A DNA stretch of 64,000 bases from Rhodospirillaceae bacterium (lineage in GTDB: Bacteria; Pseudomonadota; Alphaproteobacteria; Azospirillales; Azospirillaceae), in NCBI GenBank assembly GCA_029267445.1, contig JAJUIU010000003.1, positions 1 to 64,000 on the forward strand. Reading direction: 5' to 3'. Of this stretch, positions 52,876-61,118 are shown piece by piece. Below the pieces are notes generated by a model. The model made no database searches. It was not told the DNA's origin and worked only from the letters and a program-made list of their open reading frames with translations. How positions within the stretch are numbered: position 1 is the stretch's first letter; every line of letters starts with the position of its first letter. The translations under genes and the position numbers were made by a program.

Positions 52876-53403
52876 ATGCTTTACCTGACGCTGCTCATCG
52901 TCGCCCTCGGACCCTTTTGCGCCATCTTGGGACCGCTCCTTATTCGTCCCAAGACGTCCCGTCACATCATCGCGACGGGGCGCGTCTCTAGCATGAGAGC
53001 TTTGACCAAGCGGCAGGTACAGTTCGAACTGGACAACGCGCCGCCGACATACCGCCTCACCGTAAGCGAGGCGTGGGTGATCAAGAAAGGCGACGTGGTG
53101 TCTGTTGGCGGCACACGCAACGCGGACGGAACCGTTGAGGCTACCGCTTATCGGAACCATTCAGCTGACGTCAGGGGGGCCGCATATGTCGGCAGCTATC
53201 TGGGCACGACCGTCCTCTTGACGTTCGGATCCTGGGCGCTCGCGGGGGGCTTGCTGACCGCGGTCTTCGAAAGCTGGGAGGGCGCGGTCATCGCGGTCAT
53301 CGGCGCCTTCATGCTGCTGCTGGGTGTCGGACATACGGTCACTGTGAAGGATGCTGCAATGATCAGGAAATCGGTCCATGGCATGCGTCGTCCAGATCGA
53401 TGA
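52876..53403 (+). CDS. Membrane protein upstream of recombinase
   Basis: 175 aa, not recognised. One N-terminal membrane segment (about 3-22, LTLLIVALGPFCAILGPLL), a beta-rich domain (about 30-95: ATGRVSSMRALTKRQVQFEL, AWVIKKGDVVSVGGTRNADG), and two C-terminal membrane segments (VLLTFGSWALAGGLLTAV; VIAVIGAFMLLLGVGHTV). ATG at 52876 follows GTGGGACAGA; an ATG at 52843 is the alternative. The stop overlaps the recombinase start (ATGA), so the two are translated together, an unusual pairing. Confidence 0.65.
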   Translation: MLYLTLLIVALGPFCAILGPLLIRPKTSRHIIATGRVSSMRALTKRQVQFELDNAPPTYRLTVSEAWVIKKGDVVSVGGTRNADGTVEATAYRNHSADVRGAAYVGSYLGTTVLLTFGSWALAGGLLTAVFESWEGAVIAVIGAFMLLLGVGHTVTVKDAAMIRKSVHGMRRPDR

Positions 53404-54329
53404 CCCTCATCGGCTACGCCCGCGTCTCGACAGACGAGCAGACCACCGACCCGCAACTGGACGAGCTCCGCCGCGCCGGCTGCGCCCGCGTCTTTCAGGA
53501 CATCATGTCGGGCTCCTCGCGAGCGCGGCCGGAACTCCGCAAGGCACAGGCCGCCGCGCGTCCTGGCGATACCCTGGTCGTCGTGCGCCTCGACCGCCTG
53601 GCGCGCTCGCTGTCCCATCTCCTGGAGGTTGTCGAGGACCTGGACAAGCGCGGCATCGGCTTCCGCTCGCTGAACGATCCGGTTGACACGACGACACCGC
53701 AGGGAAGGTTCACGCTGCAGATCTTGGGGGCGGTCGCGGAGCTTGAGCGCGCCCTGATCCGTGAACGGACCAAGGCGGGCCTCCGCGCGGCGCGGGCGCA
53801 GGGCAGGGTAGGGGGCAATCCTGGCCTCAGGCGCCGTGACCCGGATGCGGTCGCGAAGGTCGCCCGGGCGCGGGAGGATCGACGGTCCGACATCGTGGCC
53901 GCCGCCGCCGCGGAGTTCCTGCCGCAGGTGCGGCGGCTCCGGCCGGCCGGTGCCAGCTGGGACCAGATCGCGGCGCTGCTGCGGCAGCAGAACAGGCAGA
54001 GGCCCGGCGGTGGGGATTGGACCCGCGACGCCCTGATCAGGGCCGTCCGCCGGCTTGTCCGGGACGGGCTCGCCGAGGCGGCACTGCTTCGCCCCGCTGG
54101 CAGGAAAGGGGCGGAGGATGAGACGGCGTTGGCCATGGTGGCCGCCCTATGGACCGCCATGGAGAAGCCGACCTTGCTCGGCGTCGCGGCACGTCTGGAG
54201 CAGGCGCGGGTGCGCACGCCGCGCGGCGGAACACGCTGGCACGCCAGCAGCGTCAGGAATCTTCTGGAAAAGGCCCGGCTGATGGGTCTGCTGCCGGAGT
54301 TGACCGCTGCGGTCACCACACGGGCATGA
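53400..54329 (+). CDS. Serine recombinase (resolvase/invertase family)
   Basis: 309 aa. Catalytic domain: IGYARVSTDEQ with the nucleophile Ser10 and Arg8, later LVVVRLDRLARSLSHLLEVV with the conserved Arg-Leu-Asp-Arg-Leu-Ala-Arg motif, and ALIRERTKAGLRAARAQGR. The C-terminal part is longer than in Tn3 resolvases (about 110 residues beyond the usual HTH), with a RSS-binding-like section KPTLLGVAARLEQARVRT, TRWHASSVRNLLEKARL. ATG overlaps the membrane gene. Nearby repeats with dyad symmetry could be its sites, but no typical res site was identified. Confidence 0.86.
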   Translation: MTLIGYARVSTDEQTTDPQLDELRRAGCARVFQDIMSGSSRARPELRKAQAAARPGDTLVVVRLDRLARSLSHLLEVVEDLDKRGIGFRSLNDPVDTTTPQGRFTLQILGAVAELERALIRERTKAGLRAARAQGRVGGNPGLRRRDPDAVAKVARAREDRRSDIVAAAAAEFLPQVRRLRPAGASWDQIAALLRQQNRQRPGGGDWTRDALIRAVRRLVRDGLAEAALLRPAGRKGAEDETALAMVAALWTAMEKPTLLGVAARLEQARVRTPRGGTRWHASSVRNLLEKARLMGLLPELTAAVTTRA

Positions 54330-54485
54330 CTGCCGGCTGGCAAGCTGCCATGCCAGCAGAGTAGGCAGGCTCGCAGGCAAGCCGGTCCTCGACCGTGCCT
54401 CTGTCCTGTTCCGATCGGCGCGGATATGCTACCGCACAAGGGTAAACGAACGGGCCCGCCGCGCATGCGGCCAGCTGAGGGTCAG
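54330..54485. other. Repeat-bearing spacer after the recombinase
   Basis: 156 bp, no gene. CTGCCGGCTGGCAAGCTGCC and ATGCCAGCAGAG-type pieces belong to the same repeat family; last of the repeat-bearing spacers. Confidence 0.55.
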
Positions 54486-55952
54486 ATGAACGACCTCGTC
54501 ATCCGAATGAAGTCCGGTATCCGGGTCCAGGTTCCCGCGCGGCTCGACTCGATCACCACATACGTGCTGCTTGAACAGGAACAGTGGTTCGAGCGCGAGG
54601 TGCAGTTCATCGCCGCCTGGCTGAAGCCGGGGATGACGGCCATCGATATCGGGGCGAATCTCGGTGTGTACGCGCTCACCATGGCGAGGGCGGTCGGCGA
54701 GGGCGGCCATGTCTACGCCTTCGAGCCGGCCGCCGCCGTTCGGGCCAGTCTTGAGGCCAGCCGCGATATCAACGGCATTCGGAACCTGACCGTGATCGGT
54801 GCCGCCCTTGCCGACACGGAGCGGGAGGGCTGGCTGGATTACGGGCAGTCCAGCGAGCTGAACGCGATCGGGGAAGGGGGGTCCGCTGCGGAGGGTCGCC
54901 TGGGTGAGCCGATCCGGGTCAGCACCCTGGACGCGCAGGAGCGGGAGGTCGGCTGGCCCGCACCGGATTTCGTCAAGATCGACGCGGAGGGTGCGGAGGC
55001 GCTGATCCTGGAGGGCGCGCCCCGGTTCTTCCGCGAGCACTCGCCGCTCATCATGTTCGAGGTGAAGGCCGGGGCGACGCAGAACAAGGGGCTGCAGGCC
55101 CTGTTCGAGGCGCGCGGCTTCGTGACATACCGCCTTCTCGGCAACGGCCGATTCCTGGTGCCCGCCCCGGTGGAGGCGGCCCTCGACGGGTTCGAGCTCA
55201 ACCTGTTCGCCTGCAAGCCGGACCGGGCCCGCCTGTTGGAAGGGGAGGGCTGGCTTGCCGCCGCCGCGACGCCCTACTCCCCGACGCCCGAGGCGCGGGC
55301 GGCCGGACTGCGGGCGTTCCACGCCCAGCCCTTCGCCGGCCCGCTGGCACAGCTCGGCCACGACCCGGCGCGCTTCGAACCCGCCCTAATGGACGGCCTT
55401 GCGGCCTTCGTCCTGTCGCGGGATGCGGGAAGGCCGGCCGCCGAGCGGTATGGAGCGCTGCTCCACGCCCATGGCACCCTTGGCGCGCTCTGCGACAGCC
55501 AGCCCAGCGTCTCCCGCCTGTCCATGTTCGCGCGCGTGGCGGTGGAGCTGGGCGAGCGGGGGCACGCGGTCAGCGCCCTGCGGATCGCCATGCAGATGCT
55601 GGGCGGAACGGACCCGATCGGCATCGGCGAGCCGTTCTGGCCTGCGGACGAGCGGTTCGACGCGATCGATCCCGGCGCCCAGTTCGGCGATTGGTTCGTG
55701 ACCAGTGTCGCCGAGTCGCTGGAAAGGCTTTGCGCCTACTCCTCGATCTTCGGCAAGGGGCCGGTCCCGGTCGAGTGGACGGCGGCCTTGCCGTTCGCCA
55801 GCGCCGAGATGGAGCGGCGGCGCGTCCTCGCGGCGCTGCTGGCGGGTCAGCCCGCGTCCATGCCGGACAGGCTCGCCGTCGAGGCGCCCGACAATCTGAA
55901 CGCCGACATCTGGAAGGCGGTGCTGGCACCGCGGGCAACCGCGACCGCCTGA
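54486..55952 (+). CDS. FkbM-family methyltransferase with C-terminal extension
   Basis: 488 aa. N-terminal FkbM domain (about 45-235): LKPGMTAIDIGANLGVYALT (motif I), GHVYAFEPAAAVRASLEAS, DFVKIDAEGAEALILEGA, all characteristic. The remaining 250 residues are helical and not recognised, perhaps a substrate-binding module. ATG at 54486 with CTGAGGGTCAG upstream; the frame is open 20 codons earlier. FkbM proteins methylate sugar hydroxyls in surface glycans. sbtA follows after 22 bp. Confidence 0.87.
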   Translation: MNDLVIRMKSGIRVQVPARLDSITTYVLLEQEQWFEREVQFIAAWLKPGMTAIDIGANLGVYALTMARAVGEGGHVYAFEPAAAVRASLEASRDINGIRNLTVIGAALADTEREGWLDYGQSSELNAIGEGGSAAEGRLGEPIRVSTLDAQEREVGWPAPDFVKIDAEGAEALILEGAPRFFREHSPLIMFEVKAGATQNKGLQALFEARGFVTYRLLGNGRFLVPAPVEAALDGFELNLFACKPDRARLLEGEGWLAAAATPYSPTPEARAAGLRAFHAQPFAGPLAQLGHDPARFEPALMDGLAAFVLSRDAGRPAAERYGALLHAHGTLGALCDSQPSVSRLSMFARVAVELGERGHAVSALRIAMQMLGGTDPIGIGEPFWPADERFDAIDPGAQFGDWFVTSVAESLERLCAYSSIFGKGPVPVEWTAALPFASAEMERRRVLAALLAGQPASMPDRLAVEAPDNLNADIWKAVLAPRATATA

Positions 55953-55974
55953 GCGTCGTACCGGAGGGGCGCGC

Positions 55975-56937
55975 ATGAGCGGCGGTCTCGGTGTCTTGTT
56001 GTCACCGGTCATTCTCTTCTTCGTTCTGGGCGCCTCCGCCGCGTTCGCGCGTTCGGACCTGTCGATCCCCGAAGCCATCGCCAAGGGCCTCTCGCTCTAC
56101 CTGATGGCCGCCATCGGGCTGAAGGGCGGGGTCCAGGTGGCGGAGGCGGGATTCACGGCCGACATGGCCGCCGCCGCCGCCGCCGGTCTCGTGCTCAGCT
56201 GCCTGATACCGTTGCCGGCCTACCTCGCCCTGCGCCGGTTCGGCCGACTGAACGCCGTCAACGCCGCCGCCGTGGCGGCCCATTACGGCTCCGTCAGCGT
56301 CGTCACCTTCGTCACCGGCGTGGAGGTTCTGGACTCCGGCGGCCTGCCGCCGGCCGGCTACATGGTCGCCGTGCTGGCGCTGATGGAAACGCCGGCGATC
56401 ATCGTCGGCCTCATGCTGGCCCGTCGTGGTGCGACCGGGGTGGAGGCGCAGCCGCGCGGCGCCCTGCTGCACGAAACGCTGCTGAACGGCTCCGTCGTCC
56501 TGCTGACCGGCAGCTTCGTCATCGGCCTGATCGCCGGGAAGGACGGCTACGCGCCGATCGCCCCCGTGTTCGACACGGCCTTCCGGGGCATCCTCTGCCT
56601 GTTCCTGCTGGACATGGGGCTGGTCGCCGCCCGTCGGCTGCGGGACGCGCGCGCCCTGACGTGGCGGACGGCGATCCTGGCCGTGGTCTTTCCCGTCGTG
56701 AACGGGACCGTCGGGGTCCTGGTCGGGGTCTGGGCGGGGCTTGACACCGGGTCCGCCGCAGCGCTCGGCATCCTCGCGGCCAGCGCCTCCTACATCGCCG
56801 TTCCAGCCGCGATGCGGCTCGCCTTGCCGCAGGCCGATCCCGGCCTGTACCTCTCGATGTCGCTCGCGGTGACCTTCCCGTTCAACATCACCCTGGGCAT
56901 TCCGCTCTACACCGCCCTCGCAACCGCGCTGAGCTGA
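55975..56937 (+). CDS. sbtA: SbtA-type sodium-dependent bicarbonate transporter
   Basis: 320 aa with about ten hydrophobic segments throughout. SbtA family: LLSPVILFFVLGASAAFARS, SIPEAIAKGLSLYLMAAIGL, KGGVQVAEAG, and AAHYGSVSVVTFVTG. It should import bicarbonate with sodium across the inner membrane. It is followed after three bases by a PII-like gene, as in cyanobacterial sbtAB, where the PII-like partner closes the transporter. CO2-fixation genes were not seen in the window, so the use of bicarbonate (carboxylases, pH) is open. Confidence 0.9.
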   Translation: MSGGLGVLLSPVILFFVLGASAAFARSDLSIPEAIAKGLSLYLMAAIGLKGGVQVAEAGFTADMAAAAAAGLVLSCLIPLPAYLALRRFGRLNAVNAAAVAAHYGSVSVVTFVTGVEVLDSGGLPPAGYMVAVLALMETPAIIVGLMLARRGATGVEAQPRGALLHETLLNGSVVLLTGSFVIGLIAGKDGYAPIAPVFDTAFRGILCLFLLDMGLVAARRLRDARALTWRTAILAVVFPVVNGTVGVLVGVWAGLDTGSAAALGILAASASYIAVPAAMRLALPQADPGLYLSMSLAVTFPFNITLGIPLYTALATALS

Positions 56938-56940
56938 GCC

Positions 56941-57252
56941 ATGACCGACACCGTCTCCCGCCGCAAGATCGAGGTGCTTGTCGATGCCCCGCTGATCCCG
57001 CGCGTCACGGCGGCGGCCGAACGGGCGGGTGTTTCCGGCTACACCTTGTTGCCGGCCCTGGGCGGATCCGGGCGGGGTGGGCGCTGGTCCGACGACCAGG
57101 TCACCGGTGTGGAATCCAAGGTCATGTTCATGACCGTCGCGTCGGCGGAGAAGGCGGCCGCCCTGATCGACGCGCTGGCCCCGGTTTTGGAAAGCCACGG
57201 ACTCCTGCTGATCAACACGGCCGTGGAGGTCGTGCGCGGAGGCAAGTTCTGA
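56941..57252 (+). CDS. PII-like SbtB-type regulator
   Basis: 103 aa. PII fold by pattern: KIEVLVDAPLIPRVTAAAER, GVSGYTLLPALGGSGRGGRW (the T-loop region with a Gly-rich end), SKVMFMTVASAEKAAALIDA, LESHGLLLINTAVEVVRGG. No uridylylated Tyr in a GlnB-type T-loop, in line with SbtB-like members that bind cAMP or ADP. Located 3 bp behind sbtA, thus cotranscribed, and probably its regulator. 7 bp from the convergent glutamine synthetase gene. Confidence 0.85.
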   Translation: MTDTVSRRKIEVLVDAPLIPRVTAAAERAGVSGYTLLPALGGSGRGGRWSDDQVTGVESKVMFMTVASAEKAAALIDALAPVLESHGLLLINTAVEVVRGGKF

Positions 57253-57259
57253 CGCGCGT

Positions 57260-58636
57260 TCAGACGGTGTGCAGGTACAGCCTGTAATCCAGGTCCGGCA
57301 CGGCGGCTGCCACGCGGCGGTACTCCGCCTCCTTGATGGCGACGAAGGCGCGGTGCAGTTCGGGCCCCAGCGTCTCGGCCAGGAAAGTGGACCCGCGCGC
57401 CAGTTCGATGGCCGCGCGCCAGTCCGTCGGCAGGGGCCTGCCGACCGACGCGGGCTCTCCCGGCTGTGCCGGCGGCCCGGGATCAAGAGCGCTGTCGAGT
57501 CCCCGACGCATCCCGGCGAGCGCCAGCGTGGCGACGAGATAGGGGTTGGCGTCCACACCCGCCAGCCGATGCTCGATCCGGCGGGAGGTGGCCGGCCCCG
57601 CTGGAACCCGCAAGGCCACGTCGCGCGTGTTGAAGCCCCAGCAGGCGGCGGACGGGGCATAGCTCCTGGACACATAGCGCCGCCAGGAGTTCGCATGCGG
57701 CGCGAATGCCAGCATGCTGTCCGGCAGGCACTCCAGCAGGCCGCCAAGGGCGTGCAGCAGGGCGGGCGCGAAGCTGCGGGCGCCGTCATCCTCGCCGAAA
57801 ATACTTCGACCGTCCGCAGCCGCGAGCGACAGGTGGAGATGCATCCCCGAGCCGGCCAGCCCGGCGAAGGGCTTGGCCATGAAGCAGGCCTCCATGCCGT
57901 GGCGGCGGGCGATCCCCCGCACCAGACGCTTCAGCATGGCCAGATCGTCCGCCGCCCGCAGCGGGTCGTCCCGGTAGCGCAGCGTCAGTTCGAACTGGCC
58001 CGGCGCATACTCCGCGATCAGCGTCTCCAGCGGCAGCCCTTGCAGGGCGGCGGAGTCGTAGATGTCGGCGAACAGGGGCTGCAACGCGTCCAGATCGTCC
58101 AGCCCATACACCTGGACATCGGCGATGCGCCGCCCGTCAAGCGGGCGGCGGGCCGGCTGCGGCCGCCCGTCCGATCCGGGGTCCCGGTCCAGCAGGTAGA
58201 ATTCCAGTTCGAAGGCCGCATTCGCCCGGAGGTCCGCGGACTTGAGCGCGGCTATCTGGCGCGCCAGCGCATGGCGCGGGTCGCACGGGGCCGGCCGCCC
58301 GTCGAGCTGGTGCAGGGTGACCAAGACCTGTGCCCGCAGCGGCGCCGTCCAGGGCAGCAGGACCAGCGTCCCGGCCACCGGCCAGGCGCGCAGGTCGGCG
58401 TCGCCGACCTCCCAGACGAGGCCTGTCTCCTCCACATCCTCACCGGTGACGTCCAGGCCGAGGATCGAACTCGGCAGATGCCGTCCGTCCCGGTACAGGT
58501 CCATCAGCTCGTGCCGGCGGATGATCTTGCCGCGGCCGATCCCGTTGACGTCGATGAGGACGAGGTCGATCGCCTCGACATCGGGATGGCGGGCGAGGAA
58601 GGCCTCGGCCTCCGCCGGATCGGCTCCCAGGCTCAT
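57260..58636 (-). CDS. Glutamine synthetase family protein, PuuA-like
   Basis: 458 aa. Beta-grasp domain with VEAIDLVLIDVNGIGRGK (residues about 18-35) and the catalytic domain: FELEFYLLDRD, FMAKPFAGLAGSGMHLHLSL, NPYLVATLALAGMRRGLDS. Overall closest to gamma-glutamylpolyamine synthetases, which ligate glutamate to putrescine or similar amines. The usual adenylylation Tyr region of GlnA is absent. ATG at 58636 overlaps the aminotransferase stop (ATGA), so they are one operon. Convergent with the PII-like gene. Substrate inferred. Confidence 0.88.
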   Translation of the reverse strand: MSLGADPAEAEAFLARHPDVEAIDLVLIDVNGIGRGKIIRRHELMDLYRDGRHLPSSILGLDVTGEDVEETGLVWEVGDADLRAWPVAGTLVLLPWTAPLRAQVLVTLHQLDGRPAPCDPRHALARQIAALKSADLRANAAFELEFYLLDRDPGSDGRPQPARRPLDGRRIADVQVYGLDDLDALQPLFADIYDSAALQGLPLETLIAEYAPGQFELTLRYRDDPLRAADDLAMLKRLVRGIARRHGMEACFMAKPFAGLAGSGMHLHLSLAAADGRSIFGEDDGARSFAPALLHALGGLLECLPDSMLAFAPHANSWRRYVSRSYAPSAACWGFNTRDVALRVPAGPATSRRIEHRLAGVDANPYLVATLALAGMRRGLDSALDPGPPAQPGEPASVGRPLPTDWRAAIELARGSTFLAETLGPELHRAFVAIKEAEYRRVAAAVPDLDYRLYLHTV

Positions 58637-60030
58637 GCGTCCGCTCCCGTCAGGGCGTCCAGCACCGCGTCGAAGGCGGCGATCAGCCCCGCCACCTGCG
58701 CCGGCTCCGTCGCCGGGCACACCAACAGCATGTTGTGGAATGGCGTGATCAGGAAGCCCTGGTTCAGCAGGCCCAGATGCAGCGCCCGCTCCAAGGCATG
58801 GACGTCCAGCGCTTCAGCCTCGCCGCCATTGCGCAAGGGCCGTGGCGCGCAGACCACCTCCACCCGGGCGCCGACCCTGACAACATGCCAGGGAAGGGCG
58901 CGGGCGGCGATCACGCGGGCGAGGCCCCGCTGGAGAGTTTCCGCCAGCGCCTCCATATGGGCGTAGGCAGCCTCCGTCATCACAGATTCCAGGCAGGCCC
59001 GCATGGCGGCGAGCGACAGCGGGTTGGCGGACAGGGTCGTCCCCATGCCGGAATGTCCGGGGGGAAGTGCCGCGCGTGCCCGGTCCAGCCCGTCACCCAC
59101 CGCGTCGGTGAAGCCCCACACGGCCGCGGGCACGCCGCCGGCGATCGGCTTTCCGACCACCAGTATGTCCGGCTCCAGCCCGTGCATCCGGGTGTAGCCG
59201 CCTGGACCGGTGGAGATCGTATGGGTCTCGTCGATCAGCAGCAGGGTGCCGTGACGCCGGGTCAGGTCGCGGAGAGCCGCATGGAATCCCGGCTCCGGCA
59301 GGACCATGGCGCAGTTGGTCAGCACCGGTTCGGTGATGACGCAGGCCACATCCCCTGCCGCCAATGCCGCTTCCAGTGCTGGAATGTCGTTGAACTCCAC
59401 CACCCGCGTGCCGGCCGTCAGGTCCACGAACTGGCCGAGCAGGCCGGGCCGGTGCAGCGGCCGCCCGTCGATCAGGCGCACGAAGGTTTCGTCGACGGTG
59501 CCGTGGTAGCAGCCGTTGAAGACCAGGATCTTGGGCCGTCCGGTGACCGCGCGCGCCACCCGCAGGGCGAACCGGTTGGCATCCGTCGCGGTGGTGGCGA
59601 TCTGCCAGCGCGGCAGCCCGAAACGCTCCCGCAGCAGCGCGCCGACCACGGCCGCGTCGGGGGAGGGGAGCATGGTCGTCAGGCCCCGCGCCGCCTGCGC
59701 CTGCACCGCGCGCACCACGGGGGGTGGGGCGTGGCCGAACATGGCACCGGTGTCGCCCAGGCAGAAATCCGCCACGGCATGCCCGTCCACATCCGTCAGC
59801 GACGCGCCCTCCGCACGGTCGACCAGCAACGGGAAGGGCATCGGCCAGTCCCGCATCCAGTGCATTGGCACGCCACCATGCAGGCCTTCCAGCCCGTCGG
59901 CCGCCATGGCGCGGTTGCGTGGGCGCACGGCGGCGAAGCGCTCCGACTCGCGCAGGGTGAAATGCCGGATCCGCTCCGGATCGACGCCGGCGATGGAGGT
60001 AGGGGGGTCGTTCGTCTTGCCGTCGAGCAT
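58633..60030 (-). CDS. Class III aminotransferase (PLP, glutamate-1-semialdehyde-aminomutase-like)
   Basis: 465 aa. ADFCLGDTGAMFGHAPPPVV, FNGCYHGTVDETFV, LLLIDETHTISTGPG (the Asp that binds the PLP nitrogen), and LVVGKPIAGGVPAAVWGF with the Schiff-base Lys, then GTTLSANPLSLAAMRA. Fold type I, class III. With the PuuA-like gene it may transaminate an amine or a gamma-glutamylated product. ATG at 60030; the frame is open further upstream without coding character. 53 bp before it lies the lipoprotein stop (same strand). Confidence 0.88.
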   Translation of the reverse strand: MLDGKTNDPPTSIAGVDPERIRHFTLRESERFAAVRPRNRAMAADGLEGLHGGVPMHWMRDWPMPFPLLVDRAEGASLTDVDGHAVADFCLGDTGAMFGHAPPPVVRAVQAQAARGLTTMLPSPDAAVVGALLRERFGLPRWQIATTATDANRFALRVARAVTGRPKILVFNGCYHGTVDETFVRLIDGRPLHRPGLLGQFVDLTAGTRVVEFNDIPALEAALAAGDVACVITEPVLTNCAMVLPEPGFHAALRDLTRRHGTLLLIDETHTISTGPGGYTRMHGLEPDILVVGKPIAGGVPAAVWGFTDAVGDGLDRARAALPPGHSGMGTTLSANPLSLAAMRACLESVMTEAAYAHMEALAETLQRGLARVIAARALPWHVVRVGARVEVVCAPRPLRNGGEAEALDVHALERALHLGLLNQGFLITPFHNMLLVCPATEPAQVAGLIAAFDAVLDALTGADA

Positions 60031-60083
60031 GCCCCAAGCCTGCCGGGACGCGATGGCGTCGCGCAACGACTTTCGCGGAGCGT

Positions 60084-60962
60084 TCAGCGCCCGGCCACCT
60101 GCTCCGTCGGCGCGACGGCGGCCCGCTGGGTGGCCCCCGTCCGGCCCGACACTTCCCGCAACGCCGCCAGGGGTGATCCGTCGAAGGTCTCCGGAGAGCA
60201 GAAATCGCCCCGCTGGCGGATCGCCTCGCACAGGCGGGCGACCTCGGCATCCGTGGTCAAGGGGCCGGCCTTGAGCCTCAGCAACGTGGCACCGCGATCC
60301 GTCTGGATCGGCGCAACGACGGCGGACAGGGTGCCGAGCAGCGCCGGATACCGCGCCTGCAGCGACCGCCAGCCGCGTGCTGCGGTCTCACGCGACCCGT
60401 ATGAGGCGAGATGGATGGCGAGCCCGCCGGCCGGCGGCGCGGTCGCGGCGGCCGGCAACACGGCGGGCTGCTGAACCTGTGCGGGCTGTGCTGCGGGCAG
60501 TGACGGTGCGGAAGGTGACGGTGCCGCGGCGACGGGCACGTCTGGCCGCGCCGGTGCCGGGCTGGGCGCTTCGACCGGCGGCGTCTCGACGGGAGGGGCG
60601 GGCTGTATCGGTGGCGATGCCGCGGCCGGGGCGGGCGCCGGGCTGGGTGCGGGTGTCTGGGGGGCGGGTGTTTGGGGAGCGGGTGGCGCAGGCGCTGCGG
60701 CGACCGGCTGGGGTGCCGCGCTTGCGGGGGCCGGCGCCTCCGCCAGCATCTTCAGGTCCTCCACGACCTGCCGGATGTCGCTTTCGACCTGCACTAGCCG
60801 CTCGATGGCGGGGCGCATGGCGGACATCTCTTCGCGGATCGCCTTGACCTCCGCCTCCAGCTTCACGACGCGGTCGCTGATCGGCCTGACGCCGTCGCTC
60901 TCGTCCGACCCGCATCCGGCCAGCAGCAGCGCCAGAACGACAATTGAGGGAACCCGCTTCAC
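60084..60962 (-). CDS. SPOR-domain lipoprotein
   Basis: 292 aa. GTG at 60962 preceded by GGGAAAGCG; the peptide begins with a lipoprotein signal peptide ending in LALLLAGC (lipobox Cys about residue 18). Then a coiled coil (about 30-75: DRVVKLEAEVKAIREEMSAM), a long Pro/Ala-rich linker (about 80-185) and a C-terminal SPOR domain (LAIHLASYGSRETAARGWRS, ATLLRLKAGPLTTDAEVARL). SPOR domains bind denuded glycan at septa. The linker suits reaching through the cell wall. A TTG ten codons earlier gives a worse signal peptide. Confidence 0.83.
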   Translation of the reverse strand: MKRVPSIVVLALLLAGCGSDESDGVRPISDRVVKLEAEVKAIREEMSAMRPAIERLVQVESDIRQVVEDLKMLAEAPAPASAAPQPVAAAPAPPAPQTPAPQTPAPSPAPAPAAASPPIQPAPPVETPPVEAPSPAPARPDVPVAAAPSPSAPSLPAAQPAQVQQPAVLPAAATAPPAGGLAIHLASYGSRETAARGWRSLQARYPALLGTLSAVVAPIQTDRGATLLRLKAGPLTTDAEVARLCEAIRQRGDFCSPETFDGSPLAALREVSGRTGATQRAAVAPTEQVAGR

Positions 60963-61118
60963 GAATCGCTTTCCCAGTCTGCCGCCAAACAAAATCGTGG
61001 TACTGTCGGTTACTGATTATACTATATGATGAGACCAAAAAGGTCCAATCGGTTGTCGAACCCCAAACGGGCTGGTTTTCGGAAGATGACGTCACCGTGG
61101 CGGCGGCAGGGGAGCTCG
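60963..61118. promoter_or_regulatory. Divergent promoter region
   Basis: 156 bp between the divergent lipoprotein and usher-like genes. The AT-richest point is 61008-61030; on the minus strand it reads TATAGTATAATCAG, with a perfect TATAAT at 61021-61016. A matching -35 was not evident. Confidence 0.4.
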
